From positions 62,001 to 126,000 of the forward strand of contig NZ_JADDUE010000010.1 in assembly GCF_016526145.1 (NCBI RefSeq): a DNA stretch of 64,000 bases. The letters run 5' to 3'. Below the pieces are notes generated by a model. It made no database searches. It had not been told where the DNA came from and worked only from the letters and a program-made list of their open reading frames with translations. Below are positions 42,681-51,489 of this stretch, one piece after another. The translations under genes were made by a program, and so were the position numbers. Origin of the DNA: Saccharopolyspora galaxeae. Lineage in GTDB: Bacteria; Actinomycetota; Actinomycetes; Mycobacteriales; Pseudonocardiaceae. Positions within the stretch are counted from its first letter, which is position 1. Each line of letters begins with the position of its first letter.

Positions 42681-43690
42681 GCCGCTCCCGCCGGGTTGAA
42701 CTTCTCGTAGTGGAAGTGCGCCGGGGTGACGCCGCGCCCGGCGAGGTCCGAACGCACCGCCTCCACCATCGGCGGCGGCCCGCACAGGTAGACGTCCACG
42801 TCGCCGTCGGCGAGGTGCTCCGGGCCGACGAACTTGGTGACGTAGCCCTTGTTCGGGTGCTCGCTGGACTCCTCGGCCACGCAGGTCTCGAAGGTGAACT
42901 GCGGCAGCGCCTCGGCGTAGTCCTGCAACCGCTGCACCTCCACCAGGTCCTGGTCGGCGGTCACGCCGTAGACCAGGTGCACCGGATGTTCCAGGCCGGT
43001 CTCGCGCAGCTTCTCCAACATCGCCAGCAGCGGCGCCAGACCGGTCCCGCCGGCCAGCAGCAGCGCTCTGCGGTTGATCTCCCGCAGGAAGAACCCGCCC
43101 ATCGGGCCGGTGAACTCGACGCGGTCGCCCGCGCGCGCCCGCGTCTTCAGGTATTCCGACATCGCGCCGCCCTCGGTGTAGCGGACGAGGAACGAGACCT
43201 GCTTGTCGTCCGGTCCGTTCGAGAACGAGTACGACCGCGAGCAGTCCGCGCCCGGCACGGCGACGTTGACGTACTGGCCCGGCAGGAACGACAGCGCATC
43301 CCGGTCGTCGAGCTCCAAGGTGAAACCGATCGTGCTGTCCGAGTGCAGCACCACGTCGGTGACGGTGGCCTGGTGCGTGGCCGCGCCGGTCTTCGCCGCC
43401 TCCGAGGTGCCGGCGATCTGCACGATCATGTCGCTGCGCGGCATCGCCTGGCACGCCAGCAGGTAACCCCGCTCGGCTTCCTCGTCGGTGAGGGCGTCCT
43501 CGATGTAGTCGCCGCCGTCGTAGTCACCCGACTCGCAGAACGACTTGCACGTCCCGCACGCACCGTCGCGGCAATCCAGCGGGATGTTGATCCGCGCCTT
43601 GTACGAGGCGTCCGCGACGGTCTCGTGCGGCGCGCAAGTCACGAAGCGGGTGATCCCGTCCTCGAAGCTCAACGCGACCTGATGATTCAT
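42677..43690 (-). CDS. benC: Benzoate 1,2-dioxygenase electron-transfer component
   Basis: A 337-residue NADH:ferredoxin-type reductase feeding electrons to BenAB. The plant-type [2Fe-2S] ligands are Cys40, Cys45, Cys48 and Cys80 (LDCRDGACGTCKSFC, LLACQ). The FAD site shows RSYSFSN near residue 155 and the NAD site shows LLLAGGTGLAPLLAML near residue 210. The C-terminal DVDVYLCGPPPMVEAVR is typical. This domain order (ferredoxin, FAD, NAD) and length match BenC/XylZ. ATG 43690 follows GGAGGCTGCC. It is third in benABCD, with its stop overlapping benD. Confidence 0.95.
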   Translation of the reverse strand: MNHQVALSFEDGITRFVTCAPHETVADASYKARINIPLDCRDGACGTCKSFCESGDYDGGDYIEDALTDEEAERGYLLACQAMPRSDMIVQIAGTSEAAKTGAATHQATVTDVVLHSDSTIGFTLELDDRDALSFLPGQYVNVAVPGADCSRSYSFSNGPDDKQVSFLVRYTEGGAMSEYLKTRARAGDRVEFTGPMGGFFLREINRRALLLAGGTGLAPLLAMLEKLRETGLEHPVHLVYGVTADQDLVEVQRLQDYAEALPQFTFETCVAEESSEHPNKGYVTKFVGPEHLADGDVDVYLCGPPPMVEAVRSDLAGRGVTPAHFHYEKFNPAGAA

Positions 43691-43709
43691 GGCAGCCTCC
43701 TGCCGGAGA

Positions 43710-44219
43710 TCAAATGTGGTAGATGTCGACCACGTGGTGGATGTAGTCGTTCTTCAGGACCACTTTCTTCCTGGTGATCAGCGGTTCTTCCCCGGACATG
43801 TCCAAGGTGTAGAACGACGTGCCGAAATAGGTGTCGACGTTCTGGTACCGGTAGTACAAGGTGAACCAGTTGAACCGGATGTCCACCTCGTCGCCGCGGT
43901 CCTCCACCACTTCGACGTTGTTGATGTTGTGCCCGGTGCGCGGTTCCGGAATGCTGGTGGCGGCCGACCGGTCGGTGCGGATCCGGAAAACCCGGTCCTC
44001 CAGTCCGCCGCGGTTCGAGTAGTAGATCAGCGAGATCTCGGTCTGCGGATCCGTGGTGAGCGTGTCGTCGACGTCCCAGGCGGGCATCCAGAATTCGACG
44101 TCGGGGTGGTAGCACTCCAGCCACTTCTCGAATTCCCGGTCGTCGAGGTAGCGGGCCTCGCGGTACAGGAAGGCCTGGATTCGTTCCAGCTTGCTGGTCT
44201 GTTCGGCGATCGCGGTCAT
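43710..44219 (-). CDS. benB: Benzoate 1,2-dioxygenase small subunit
   Basis: A 169-residue beta subunit of the ring-hydroxylating dioxygenase, a cone-shaped NTF2-like fold that stabilises the alpha3beta3 oxygenase. Family features: FLYREARYLDDREFEKWLECYHPDVEFWMPAW at the N-terminus and FTLYYRYQNVDTYFGTSFYTL, then the C-terminal LKNDYIHHVVDIYHI. ATG 44219 has GAGGGAGG upstream. It sits 14 bp after benA and 19 bp before benC, in one operon. Confidence 0.95.
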   Translation of the reverse strand: MTAIAEQTSKLERIQAFLYREARYLDDREFEKWLECYHPDVEFWMPAWDVDDTLTTDPQTEISLIYYSNRGGLEDRVFRIRTDRSAATSIPEPRTGHNINNVEVVEDRGDEVDIRFNWFTLYYRYQNVDTYFGTSFYTLDMSGEEPLITRKKVVLKNDYIHHVVDIYHI

Positions 44220-44233
44220 CTCTGCGGCCTCCC

Positions 44234-45598
44234 TCACTCGGCCCGGTCCACGGGCGACTTGCCGGCCATGCCGCGTTGCAGCGCGGTCTGCCAATAGCCG
44301 TGCTGCACCCGGTAGAGCCCCTCGTCTTCCGTGCGCACACCGCTGACCAGCGGTTTGATGCCGAGCTTGGCCGCGTCCTCGTCGGCGCCTTCGAGTTCGT
44401 GCGTGGCGCCGCGGCTCATGTCGTTCCACGGGGCATTGGTGGCCAGGTAGGTCTTCTGGCAGGAGCGGAACTCCTCCAGGTCGTCCGGGGTGGCCATGCC
44501 GGAGGCGTTGAAGAAGTCCTCGTACTGGCGGATCCGGTTCGCCCGCGCATCGGCGCTTTCGCCCTTCGGTGCGATGCAGTAGATCGTCACCTCGGTCTTG
44601 TCCACCGAAATGGGCCGGAAGTGGCGGATCTGCGAGCCGAACTGGTCCATCAGGTAGACGTTCGGGTACAGGCAGAGGTTCCGCGAATAGCCGATCATCC
44701 AATCGGCCTTGGCCTGGCCGAATTCGGCCACCAGCTCGTCGCGGCGCTCGTTGAGCGACCGGTTCGACGGATCGGCCCACTCGGTCCACAGCAGCAGGTG
44801 GCCGTGCTCGAAGGAGTAGAAGCCGCCCTTCTGCTTCGACCACGTGCCCGCGTCCATGTTCTTGGTCTCGTTCGCCGACTCGCCGTTGGTGCGCCGGGCG
44901 GTGGTGGCCGCGTAGTTCCAGTGCGTCGCCGACACGTGGTAGCCGTCCGCGCCGTTCTCGGCCTGCACCTTCCAATTCCCGTCGTAGGTGTAGCTGGACG
45001 CGCCGCGCAGCACCTCCAGGCCCTCCGGGGACTGGTCCACGATCATGTCGATGATCTTGGTGGCTTCGCCGAGGTGCTCGGTCAGCTCCAGCACGTCCGG
45101 GTTCAGGCTGCCGAACAGGAAACCGCGGTAGTTGCCGAACCGCGCCACCTTGGTCAGGTCGTGCGAGCCGTCGGTGTTGAACTGCTCCGGGTAGCCGGCG
45201 TCGCGCGGGTCCTTGACCTTGAGCAGCTTGCCGTCGTTGCGGTAGGTCCAGCCGTGGAACGGGCAGGTCAGCGTGGTGCGGTTGTCCGTCTTGCGGCGGC
45301 AGAGCATCGCGCCGCGATGGCTGCACGCGTTGATCAGGCAGTTCAGTTCGCCCTGCTTGTCCCGGGTGATCACCACCGGCTGGCGGCCGATGTAGGTGGT
45401 GAAGTAGTCGCCCGGATTCGGGATCTGGCTCTCGTGCGCCAGGTAGATCCAGTTTCCTTCGAAGAGGTATTTCATCTCCATTTCGAAGATCTCTTCGTCG
45501 GTGAAGATGCTGCGGCGGGCGCGGTGCAGGCCGTTTTCCGGATCTTCGACCAGTGCGTCGTCCAGAACGGCTCGGGCATGTTCGGAAACTGCGGACAT
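44234..45598 (-). CDS. benA: Benzoate 1,2-dioxygenase large subunit
   Basis: A 454-residue alpha subunit that dihydroxylates benzoate to the cis-1,2-dihydrodiol. The Rieske cluster ligands are Cys92, His94, Cys112 and His115 ([15 protein letters not shown]). The mononuclear iron ligands His221 and His226 are in [13 protein letters not shown], with a third acidic ligand downstream (PWNDMSRG). The sequence [13 protein letters not shown] and the C-terminal [14 protein letters not shown] fit BenA/XylX closely. ATG 45598 follows TGGAGGAATC. It is the first gene of benABCD, divergent from the LysR regulator across a 217-bp control region. Confidence 0.95.
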   Translation of the reverse strand: MSAVSEHARAVLDDALVEDPENGLHRARRSIFTDEEIFEMEMKYLFEGNWIYLAHESQIPNPGDYFTTYIGRQPVVITRDKQGELNCLINACSHRGAMLCRRKTDNRTTLTCPFHGWTYRNDGKLLKVKDPRDAGYPEQFNTDGSHDLTKVARFGNYRGFLFGSLNPDVLELTEHLGEATKIIDMIVDQSPEGLEVLRGASSYTYDGNWKVQAENGADGYHVSATHWNYAATTARRTNGESANETKNMDAGTWSKQKGGFYSFEHGHLLLWTEWADPSNRSLNERRDELVAEFGQAKADWMIGYSRNLCLYPNVYLMDQFGSQIRHFRPISVDKTEVTIYCIAPKGESADARANRIRQYEDFFNASGMATPDDLEEFRSCQKTYLATNAPWNDMSRGATHELEGADEDAAKLGIKPLVSGVRTEDEGLYRVQHGYWQTALQRGMAGKSPVDRAE

Positions 45599-45703
45599 GA
45601 TTCCTCCACTCTGAGGTTCGTGTTCGCCGGTGGCGGTCACTGTTGCACCGCGTGGCCTGCGTCACCCCAGGTGTTTTCCCAGGGTTGACCTAGGTGTCCT
45701 TCC

Positions 45704-45718
45704 ATATGCGGTGCATAT
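45704..45718. promoter_or_regulatory. LysR-type T-N11-A operator in the ben/LysR gap
   Basis: ATATGC-GGT-GCATAT is a perfect inverted repeat with the T-N11-A spacing favoured by LysR regulators. It lies about 106 bp before benA and 98 bp before the divergent LysR gene, with TTGACC 14 bp to its left. It is the likely binding site of the adjacent LysR protein. Confidence 0.7.
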
Positions 45719-45815
45719 CGAACAACCTGGATTAAGTATTTGTCCGGCCCCAATGCGCCGACCTACGCTGGTTCGGCATGTGAACGGGGCCACAGCGGAG
45801 CGGAGGTGATCGCCG

Positions 45816-46718
45816 GTGGAGATCCGCCTCCTGCGCTATTTCGTCGCGGTGGCCGAGACCCGGCACTTCGGCCAGGCGGCGCAGCGGCTGCACATGGCGC
45901 AACCGCCGCTCTCGCAGGCGATCCGGCAGCTCGAGGCCGACCTCGGCGCTGAGCTGTTCGCCCGCACCACCCGGCGGGTCGATCTGACCGAGGCCGGGCA
46001 GGCGCTCTACACCGATGCGCTGCGAATCCTGCGCTCGCTGGACGATTCGGCGCGGCGGGTGCGGCGCATCGCGGGCGGCAGCCACGGGCTGCTGCGGGTG
46101 GGGCTGACCGGTTCGGCGGCCTACCGGCAGCTGCCGAAGCTGGCCGGGCTGATCAAGCGGGAACTGCCCGGAGTGGCGCTGGAGATCCACTCCGAGATGC
46201 TCACTCCCGCGCAGGAGGCTGCGCTGCTGGACACCAGCATCGACATCGGCCTGCTGCGCCCGCCCACCCGCGAGGACGGCATCAGCCACCGCACCGTTGC
46301 CACCGACCGGCTGGTGGCCGCGCTGCCGCAGGAGCACTGGCTGGCCGGCGAGTCCGTAGTGGGAGTCGGCGACCTGCGCGCCGAGCACTTCGTCATGTAC
46401 TCGGGTTCCTCGGTGGTCAACGACGCGGTGGTGCGCAGCTGCCTGGCTGCCGGGTTCTATCCGCACCGCGAGCACGAGGTCGGCGAGACCTCGATCCTGC
46501 TGGCGCTGGTCGCCGCCGGGCTCGGCGTCGCGCTCGTGCCGGAGTCGGTGCGCTCGATCGCGCTGGAAGGCGTCGCGTTCGTGCCGGTGGGTGAGCCGGA
46601 GTCGGTGCGCATGGCGCTGGCCTGGCGCACCGGCGACGAGTCCCCGCTGCTGCGCAACCTGCTGTCCGTGCTCGACGAGCACGCCGTGTTCGACCAGCAT
46701 TCCGTGTTCGACTCATGA
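45816..46718 (+). CDS. LysR-family regulator of benzoate/catechol degradation
   Basis: A 300-residue LysR protein of the CatR/BenM kind. The N-terminal winged helix is VEIRLLRYFVAVAETRHFGQAAQRLHMAQPPLSQAIRQLEADLGAELFARTTRRVDLTEAG in outline, followed by a two-lobed effector domain (LLRVGLTGSAAYRQLPKLAG...). CatR/BenM-type proteins activate ben and cat genes in response to cis,cis-muconate or benzoate. GTG 45816 follows AGCGGAGG. The position, between divergent benA and downstream catB, with a T-N11-A palindrome, makes it the likely regulator of both operons. Confidence 0.88.
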   Translation: MEIRLLRYFVAVAETRHFGQAAQRLHMAQPPLSQAIRQLEADLGAELFARTTRRVDLTEAGQALYTDALRILRSLDDSARRVRRIAGGSHGLLRVGLTGSAAYRQLPKLAGLIKRELPGVALEIHSEMLTPAQEAALLDTSIDIGLLRPPTREDGISHRTVATDRLVAALPQEHWLAGESVVGVGDLRAEHFVMYSGSSVVNDAVVRSCLAAGFYPHREHEVGETSILLALVAAGLGVALVPESVRSIALEGVAFVPVGEPESVRMALAWRTGDESPLLRNLLSVLDEHAVFDQHSVFDS

Positions 46719-46763
46719 GTGACTGTCTTGGAACCTGTGTGGGCCTGGTGTTCTGCATTTCTC

Positions 46764-46784
46764 AAGCGGCGTCAGCCGCTTTCG
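46764..46784 (+). terminator. Hairpin between LysR and catB
   Basis: AAGCGGC-GTCA-GCCGCTT is a perfect 7-bp stem with a 4-base loop, followed by TTCG. It lies 46 bp after the LysR stop and 62 bp before catB, so it may end the LysR transcript or attenuate read-through. Confidence 0.55.
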
Positions 46785-46845
46785 CCACGTACGCAACCCG
46801 ACCACCTACGCAAAACGAGCTCAAAGACATGCCTTGAGGAGCGCC

Positions 46846-47946
46846 GTGAAGATCACCGGAGTTGAGGCGATTCCGTACGCCATCCCGTACCGCAAGCCGT
46901 TGCGCTTCGCTAGCGGCGAGGTGCACGCCGCCGAACACGTGCTGGTGCGGGTGCACACCGACGCCGGAGTCACCGGCGTGGCCGAGGCGCCACCGCGTCC
47001 GTTCACCTACGGCGAGACCCAGCAGTCGATCATCGCGGTGGTGGACCGGATCTTCGCCCCCGAGCTCGTGGGCCTGAAGCTCACCGACCGCGAGGTGATG
47101 CACGCCCGGATGCACCGCACCGTCGGCAATCCGGCCGCGAAAGCGGCGATCGACATGGCCGTGTGGGACGCGCTGGGCCGCTGCCTGGACCTGCCGGTGA
47201 CCGAACTGCTCGGCGGGTTCACCGACCACCTGCGGGTTTCGCACATGATCGGTTTCGCGCCGCCGGAGAAGATGGTCGCCGAAGCCGAGCAGGTCCGCTC
47301 CGACTACGGCATCACCACGTTCAAGGTCAAGGTCGGCAGGCGCCCCTACACGCTGGACGTGGCGGCCTGCCGGGCGCTGCGCGAGCACTTCGGCGCCGAC
47401 GTCGAGCTGTACGTGGACGGCAACCGGGGCTGGAGCGCCTCGGAATCCGCGCGGGCGCTGCGCGAGATGGACGACCTCGACCTGACGCTGGCCGAGGAGC
47501 TGTGCCCGGCCGACGACGTGCTCGGCAGGCGCTGGCTGGTGCAGCGCTGCCCGGTTCCGTTCGTGGCCGACGAAAGCGCGACGAACCCCGGTGAGGTCAC
47601 CCGCGAACTGTTGGCGGGCTCGGCGAACGCGCTGAGCATCAAGACCGCGCGCACCGGTTTCACCACCTCGCACCGGATACTCGCGCAGGCCGAAGGGCTG
47701 GGCACCGAGGTGGTGCTGGGCAACCAGATCGACGGCCAGCTCGGCACGATGTGCAGCGTCGTGTTCGGCTCGGCCTTCGCGGCGACCGCGCGCCGCGCCG
47801 GGGAGCTGTCGAACTTCCTGGACATGAGCGACGACCTGCTCACCGAGCCGCTGCAGATCCGGGACGGCACCTTGGCGGTGCGGTCCGGGCCCGGACTCGG
47901 CGTGCAGATCGATCCGGACAAGCTGGCCCACTACCGCCAAGACTGA
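46846..47946 (+). CDS. catB: Muconate cycloisomerase
   Basis: A 366-residue enolase-superfamily enzyme turning cis,cis-muconate into muconolactone. The catalytic Lys pair Lys160/Lys162 is in FKVKVG. Metal ligands are Asp191 (YVDGNRGW), Glu217 (LAEEL) and Asp242 (VADES), and Lys266 lies in LSIKTARTG. The N-terminal capping domain includes YRKPLRFASGEVH. The GTG at 46846 is fixed by GAGGAG. It is followed closely by catA, with three copies of a 26-bp tandem repeat between them. Confidence 0.93.
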   Translation: MKITGVEAIPYAIPYRKPLRFASGEVHAAEHVLVRVHTDAGVTGVAEAPPRPFTYGETQQSIIAVVDRIFAPELVGLKLTDREVMHARMHRTVGNPAAKAAIDMAVWDALGRCLDLPVTELLGGFTDHLRVSHMIGFAPPEKMVAEAEQVRSDYGITTFKVKVGRRPYTLDVAACRALREHFGADVELYVDGNRGWSASESARALREMDDLDLTLAEELCPADDVLGRRWLVQRCPVPFVADESATNPGEVTRELLAGSANALSIKTARTGFTTSHRILAQAEGLGTEVVLGNQIDGQLGTMCSVVFGSAFAATARRAGELSNFLDMSDDLLTEPLQIRDGTLAVRSGPGLGVQIDPDKLAHYRQD

Positions 47947-48011
47947 GCGCTACGACGCTGGACAAAGACTGAGCGCTACCGCGCTGGGCAAGGACTGAGC
48001 GCTACCGCGCA
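47941..48011 (+). repeat. Tandem 26-bp direct repeat between catB and catA
   Basis: Three starts of GACTGAGCGCTAC occur at 47941, 47967 and 47993, exactly 26 bp apart. The first contains the catB stop codon (GAC TGA), and the third is incomplete after 18 bp. Replication slippage or a recent duplication is likely. Confidence 0.85.
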
Positions 48012-48074
48012 GCAATGGGCGGCGGCCAACAGAGAACCCGAGCACTGCAACCAATGAAGCAGGAGTGCGCAGCA

Positions 48075-48911
48075 ATGACCGAACAACTCGCTCCCACCGC
48101 CGCCGGATCCGGCAACTCCGCCACCGAGCAGTTCCGCCAGAAGCAGCTCGCCGCCGACACCCCGCCGGAACGGGTCGATCAGCTCGCCACCGAGGTGATC
48201 ACCGCGGTGCACGAGGTGATCCGCAAGCACAAGGTCACCTACGACGAGTACGACGCGTTGAAGTCCTGGCTGATCCGGGTCGGCGAGGACGGCGAGTGGC
48301 CGCTGTTCCTCGACGTGTGGATCGAGCACGTCGTCGAAGAGGTCGCCAACGAGAACCGCGAAGGCACCAAGGGCAGCATCGAAGGCCCCTACTACGTGCC
48401 GGACTCCCCGGAGTTCCGGGCCGAGACGACGCTGCCGATGCGCGACGACGAGGCGGGCACGCCGCTGCTGTTCCAGGGCCGGGTCAGCGCAGTCGACGGC
48501 ACCCCGCTGCAGGACGCCCGGGTGGAGATGTGGCACGCCGACGACCACGGGCTCTACTCGCAGTACGCGCCGGGAATTCCGGAGTGGAACCTGCGCGGCA
48601 CGGTGCTCACCGGCGACGACGGCGGCTTCAAGTTCCGCACCATCCAGCCGGCGCCGTACCAGATCCCGACCGACGGGGCGTGCGGCAAGCTGATCGCCGC
48701 CGCGGGCTGGCACGCCTGGCGCCCGGCGCACCTGCACCTGAAGGTCTCCGCGCCGGGATACCAGCTGATAACCTCGCAGCTGTACTTCGAGGGCGGCGAG
48801 TACGTGGAGAACGACATCGCCCAGGCGGTCAAGCCGGAGCTGATACTGCACCCGACCCCGGCCACCAGCGGCAACGAGGTCACCTACGATTTCGTCCTCG
48901 ACCCGGCCTGA
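48075..48911 (+). CDS. catA: Catechol 1,2-dioxygenase (intradiol)
   Basis: A 278-residue non-haem Fe(III) enzyme cleaving catechol between the hydroxyls to cis,cis-muconate. The iron ligands are Tyr161 (HGLYSQYAP), Tyr195 (PAPYQIPTDG), His219 and His221 (RPAHLHLK). The N-terminal helical dimerisation domain (EQFRQKQLAADTPPERVDQL...) is present. ATG 48075 lies 9 bp after AGGAG; an in-frame ATG 21 bp upstream is less well placed. A 51-bp palindromic element starts 17 bp after its stop, before catC. Confidence 0.94.
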   Translation: MTEQLAPTAAGSGNSATEQFRQKQLAADTPPERVDQLATEVITAVHEVIRKHKVTYDEYDALKSWLIRVGEDGEWPLFLDVWIEHVVEEVANENREGTKGSIEGPYYVPDSPEFRAETTLPMRDDEAGTPLLFQGRVSAVDGTPLQDARVEMWHADDHGLYSQYAPGIPEWNLRGTVLTGDDGGFKFRTIQPAPYQIPTDGACGKLIAAAGWHAWRPAHLHLKVSAPGYQLITSQLYFEGGEYVENDIAQAVKPELILHPTPATSGNEVTYDFVLDPA

Positions 48912-48927
48912 AACCGACGAGTTTTCC

Positions 48928-48978
48928 GAGTGAACGGCCTGTTCGTCCGGCTAGATTGGTCAAACGGTCCGTTCGCTC
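48928..48978. repeat. 51-bp interspersed palindromic element, copy D, between catA and catC
   Basis: Ends GAGTGAACGGCC...GGTCCGTTCGCTC and middle CGTCCGGCTAGATTGGTCAAACGG, with only two differences from copy C. It lies inside the cat operon, 17 bp after catA and 27 bp before catC. It could fold as an intercistronic hairpin that alters catC expression or mRNA stability. Confidence 0.85.
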
Positions 48979-49005
48979 CAGTTGAGACAGGAGAGGAGCA
49001 CCCCG

Positions 49006-49290
49006 GTGCTGTTCGCGGTGAACATGGACGTGCAGCTGCCTCCGGACATGGACCCTGAGGTCAAGGCCGACATCCTGGCCAGGGAGAAGGCGTACTCGCA
49101 GCAGCTGCAGCGGGACGGGTACTGGCCGCACATCTGGCGCTGCGCCGGGCAGTACTCGAACCTGAGCATTTTGGACGTCGAGAACAACGACAAGCTGCAC
49201 GAGCTGATCTCGGGCCTGCCGCTGTTCCCGTACATGACGATTCGCGTCACGCCGCTGGCGCAGCACCCTTCGGACATCAACGCGCGCTGA
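49006..49290 (+). CDS. catC: Muconolactone delta-isomerase
   Basis: A 94-residue decameric isomerase converting muconolactone to beta-ketoadipate enol-lactone. The whole small protein matches the family: LFAVNMDVQLPPDMDP, ILAREKAYSQQLQRDGYWPHIWR (acidic and aromatic active-site residues), and LPLFPYMTIRVTPLAQHPSD at the end. GTG 49006 follows AGGAG. It is the last gene of the catBAC cluster. The next pathway step (enol-lactone hydrolase) is not in the window. Confidence 0.95.
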   Translation: MLFAVNMDVQLPPDMDPEVKADILAREKAYSQQLQRDGYWPHIWRCAGQYSNLSILDVENNDKLHELISGLPLFPYMTIRVTPLAQHPSDINAR

Positions 49291-49391
49291 CTCCCGGGAC
49301 CGTCCCGCCGCGCTGAATCCACTGTGGGAGCGCGTGGCGTCGTGCCGGGTGCTGGACGGATGCGGCATGATCATGTCCGGGAGGGATGGTC

Positions 49392-50153
49392 ATGAACGCA
49401 AGCCGCGTCGTGCAGGCCGCGGCGGGTACCTACCTGGTCACCGGCAGCCAGACCAACTGGGTCATCCTCGTCGAGGACGACTCGGTGACGCTGATCGACG
49501 GCGGCTATCCGCGGGACGCGGACGCCGTGGAGGCGTCCGTGCACGAGGTCGGCCACCGGATGCGCGATGTGGAGGCGGTGCTGGTCACGCACGCGCACGT
49601 GGACCACATCGGTTCGTTGCCGTGGTTGAGCCGGAAGTACGGCATACCCGTGCACGCGGACCCGGTCGAGGTGGGCCACGTGCGCCGGGAGTACCTCCAG
49701 CAGGCCACGCCGAAGGACATCCTCGCCAACGCCTGGCGACCGCGGGTGCTGCCGTGGGCGGCGCACGTGCTCGGTGCGGGAGCGTTGAAGCCGTGCGCGG
49801 TGCCCACGGCCGAACCGTTCCCGCGCCAGGGCGCGCTGGACCTGCCGGGGCGGCCGGTGCCGGTGTCCACGCACGGGCACACCTCCGGTCATTCGGCCTT
49901 CCACCTGCCGCACAACGGCGTGCTGATCAGCGGCGATGCGCTGATCACCGGGCACGGCACGTCCGGGGTGCGGGGACCGCAGATGCTGCTGCCGATGTTC
50001 CACCACGACCGGGCGCGCGCGTGGCAGGCGCTGGATTCGCTGGAGGAGCTCGAAGCCGACGTGATACTGCCCGGGCACGGTCCGATGTGGAACGAACCGC
50101 TCGGCAAAGCCCTCGGCAAGGCCAGGGAGAACGCCGCACGGCACCTCGGCTGA
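49392..50153 (+). CDS. Metallo-beta-lactamase-fold hydrolase
   Basis: A 253-residue MBL-superfamily protein with intact metal motifs: THAHVDHIGSLPW (HxHxDH), a later STHGHTSGHSAF, ISGDALITG and the C-terminal LPGHGPMWNEP. It probably hydrolyses an ester, thioester or lactone; the substrate is unknown. ATG 49392 is favoured because GGGAGGG lies 6 bp upstream; the earlier ATG at 49386 lies on top of the ribosome site. It follows catC by 101 bp on the same strand, so a role in lactone hydrolysis is conceivable but unsupported by motif. Confidence 0.88.
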   Translation: MNASRVVQAAAGTYLVTGSQTNWVILVEDDSVTLIDGGYPRDADAVEASVHEVGHRMRDVEAVLVTHAHVDHIGSLPWLSRKYGIPVHADPVEVGHVRREYLQQATPKDILANAWRPRVLPWAAHVLGAGALKPCAVPTAEPFPRQGALDLPGRPVPVSTHGHTSGHSAFHLPHNGVLISGDALITGHGTSGVRGPQMLLPMFHHDRARAWQALDSLEELEADVILPGHGPMWNEPLGKALGKARENAARHLG

Positions 50154-50296
50154 CCACTGTGGACCGACATCGGCGATGTGCGTCCGGTGCGGACTCGTGC
50201 CGGCGCGAGCGCAGTGGGCGCCGGCGTCGGCGAGCACGACATTCCTAGTCGCGAGTCCACCGCGCACGGTGCTGAACACGAACGCGAGATGATGGC

Positions 50297-51307
50297 CTAG
50301 GCGGTGAAGCGCAGCACCGGGAGCATCGCGTACTCGTCGGCTTCTTCCGGTGCACCGGTGCGGCATTCGGCGAGCCCGTCGTGCAGCGCCGCCTCGTCGA
50401 TGCCCGTTCCGATCAGCACCAGACTGGTCCTACGCGGTTCACCTGCGGACCACGGTGTGCGCAGGAATCGCACGTAGTTGCCGACCGCGTGCAGGACGAA
50501 CCGTTCGCGGTAGCCGGGGATTCCGAAGTGGACGGCGCCTTTGATCCGGTAGAGCCCGGCGGGCAGGTCGTCCAGAAAGGCCGCCAGCGCACGTGGATCC
50601 ATCGGCTGCTCCGAGCTGAATTCCACGCTCTGGTAGGCGGAATGCGCGTGCTCGTGGCAGTCGTCGTGCTCCACGATGTCCGAAAAGGACAGTTGTCGCG
50701 GGATGTCGTCGCGCACCGGGCGCTGCGCACGGTCGAAGAGGAAGTCCGGGTCCACCCGGCCCTGCGAGGTCTCCAGCACCGGGGTGCCGGGTGCGTACTC
50801 GGCCAAGCTCGCCCGCAGCTCGCCGAGTTCGGCGACCCGGTCGGTCTTGTTCAGCACCACCACGTCCGCGTACTGCAGGTGCTGGGCGAACTCCGGGTGC
50901 CGGGCGCGGGTCGCGTCGAACTCGGCGGCGTCGACGACCTCGACCAGCCCGCCGTAGGAAATGCCCGGTTCCGCGCTGCCCAGCAGCATCCGGATCAGCT
51001 CCCGCGGGTCGGCCAACCCGCTGCTTTCCACCACGATCACATCGACGTCGGCCTGCGCCAGCTTGGAAAGCATGGCGTCGAGTCCGCTGGAGTCGACCGC
51101 GCAGCACAGGCACCCGTTGCTCAGCGAGACCATCGAGTCGACCTGGCCCGCCACGCTCATCGCATCGATGTTGATGCTGCCGAAGTCGTTGACCACCACG
51201 CCGATCCGGGTACCGCCCGCGGTCGCGAGCAGGTGGTTGAGCAGCGTCGTCTTGCCGGATCCGAGGAAGCCCGCGACGAGCACGACCGGTGTCCTGCCGG
51301 ATGCCAC
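50297..51307 (-). CDS. CobW/COG0523-family GTPase metallochaperone
   Basis: A 336-residue G3E GTPase. The P-loop is LVAGFLGSGKTTLLNHLL at the N-terminus. The metal-binding NGCLCC (CxCC) motif lies near residue 64, the switch ESSGLADPREL near residue 95, and NKTDR near residue 154. A CobW C-terminal domain with LPAGLYRIKGAVHF follows. A His-rich patch (EHDDCHEHAHSAYQ) near residue 215 fits metal binding. Family members insert zinc, cobalt or iron into client enzymes. No Zur or B12 box is apparent upstream. GTG 51307 follows GAAGGGGG. Confidence 0.88.
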   Translation of the reverse strand: MASGRTPVVLVAGFLGSGKTTLLNHLLATAGGTRIGVVVNDFGSINIDAMSVAGQVDSMVSLSNGCLCCAVDSSGLDAMLSKLAQADVDVIVVESSGLADPRELIRMLLGSAEPGISYGGLVEVVDAAEFDATRARHPEFAQHLQYADVVVLNKTDRVAELGELRASLAEYAPGTPVLETSQGRVDPDFLFDRAQRPVRDDIPRQLSFSDIVEHDDCHEHAHSAYQSVEFSSEQPMDPRALAAFLDDLPAGLYRIKGAVHFGIPGYRERFVLHAVGNYVRFLRTPWSAGEPRRTSLVLIGTGIDEAALHDGLAECRTGAPEEADEYAMLPVLRFTA

Positions 51308-51489
51308 TCGGCCCCCTTCCGTTGCACCGCCCGGCCCTGCCGGAATTCAACCAGACCAGGCGGGTGATCTTCGGCGAGGGCGAGGTTTTCAGCATGTGAC
51401 AACGCGTCTTGGTCCGGAAGGAGGTATCCGTGCAGCATGCTGGTTGCTCGCCCGGAGTGAGCCGGGACACAGCACGGAAGGACGTTCTC

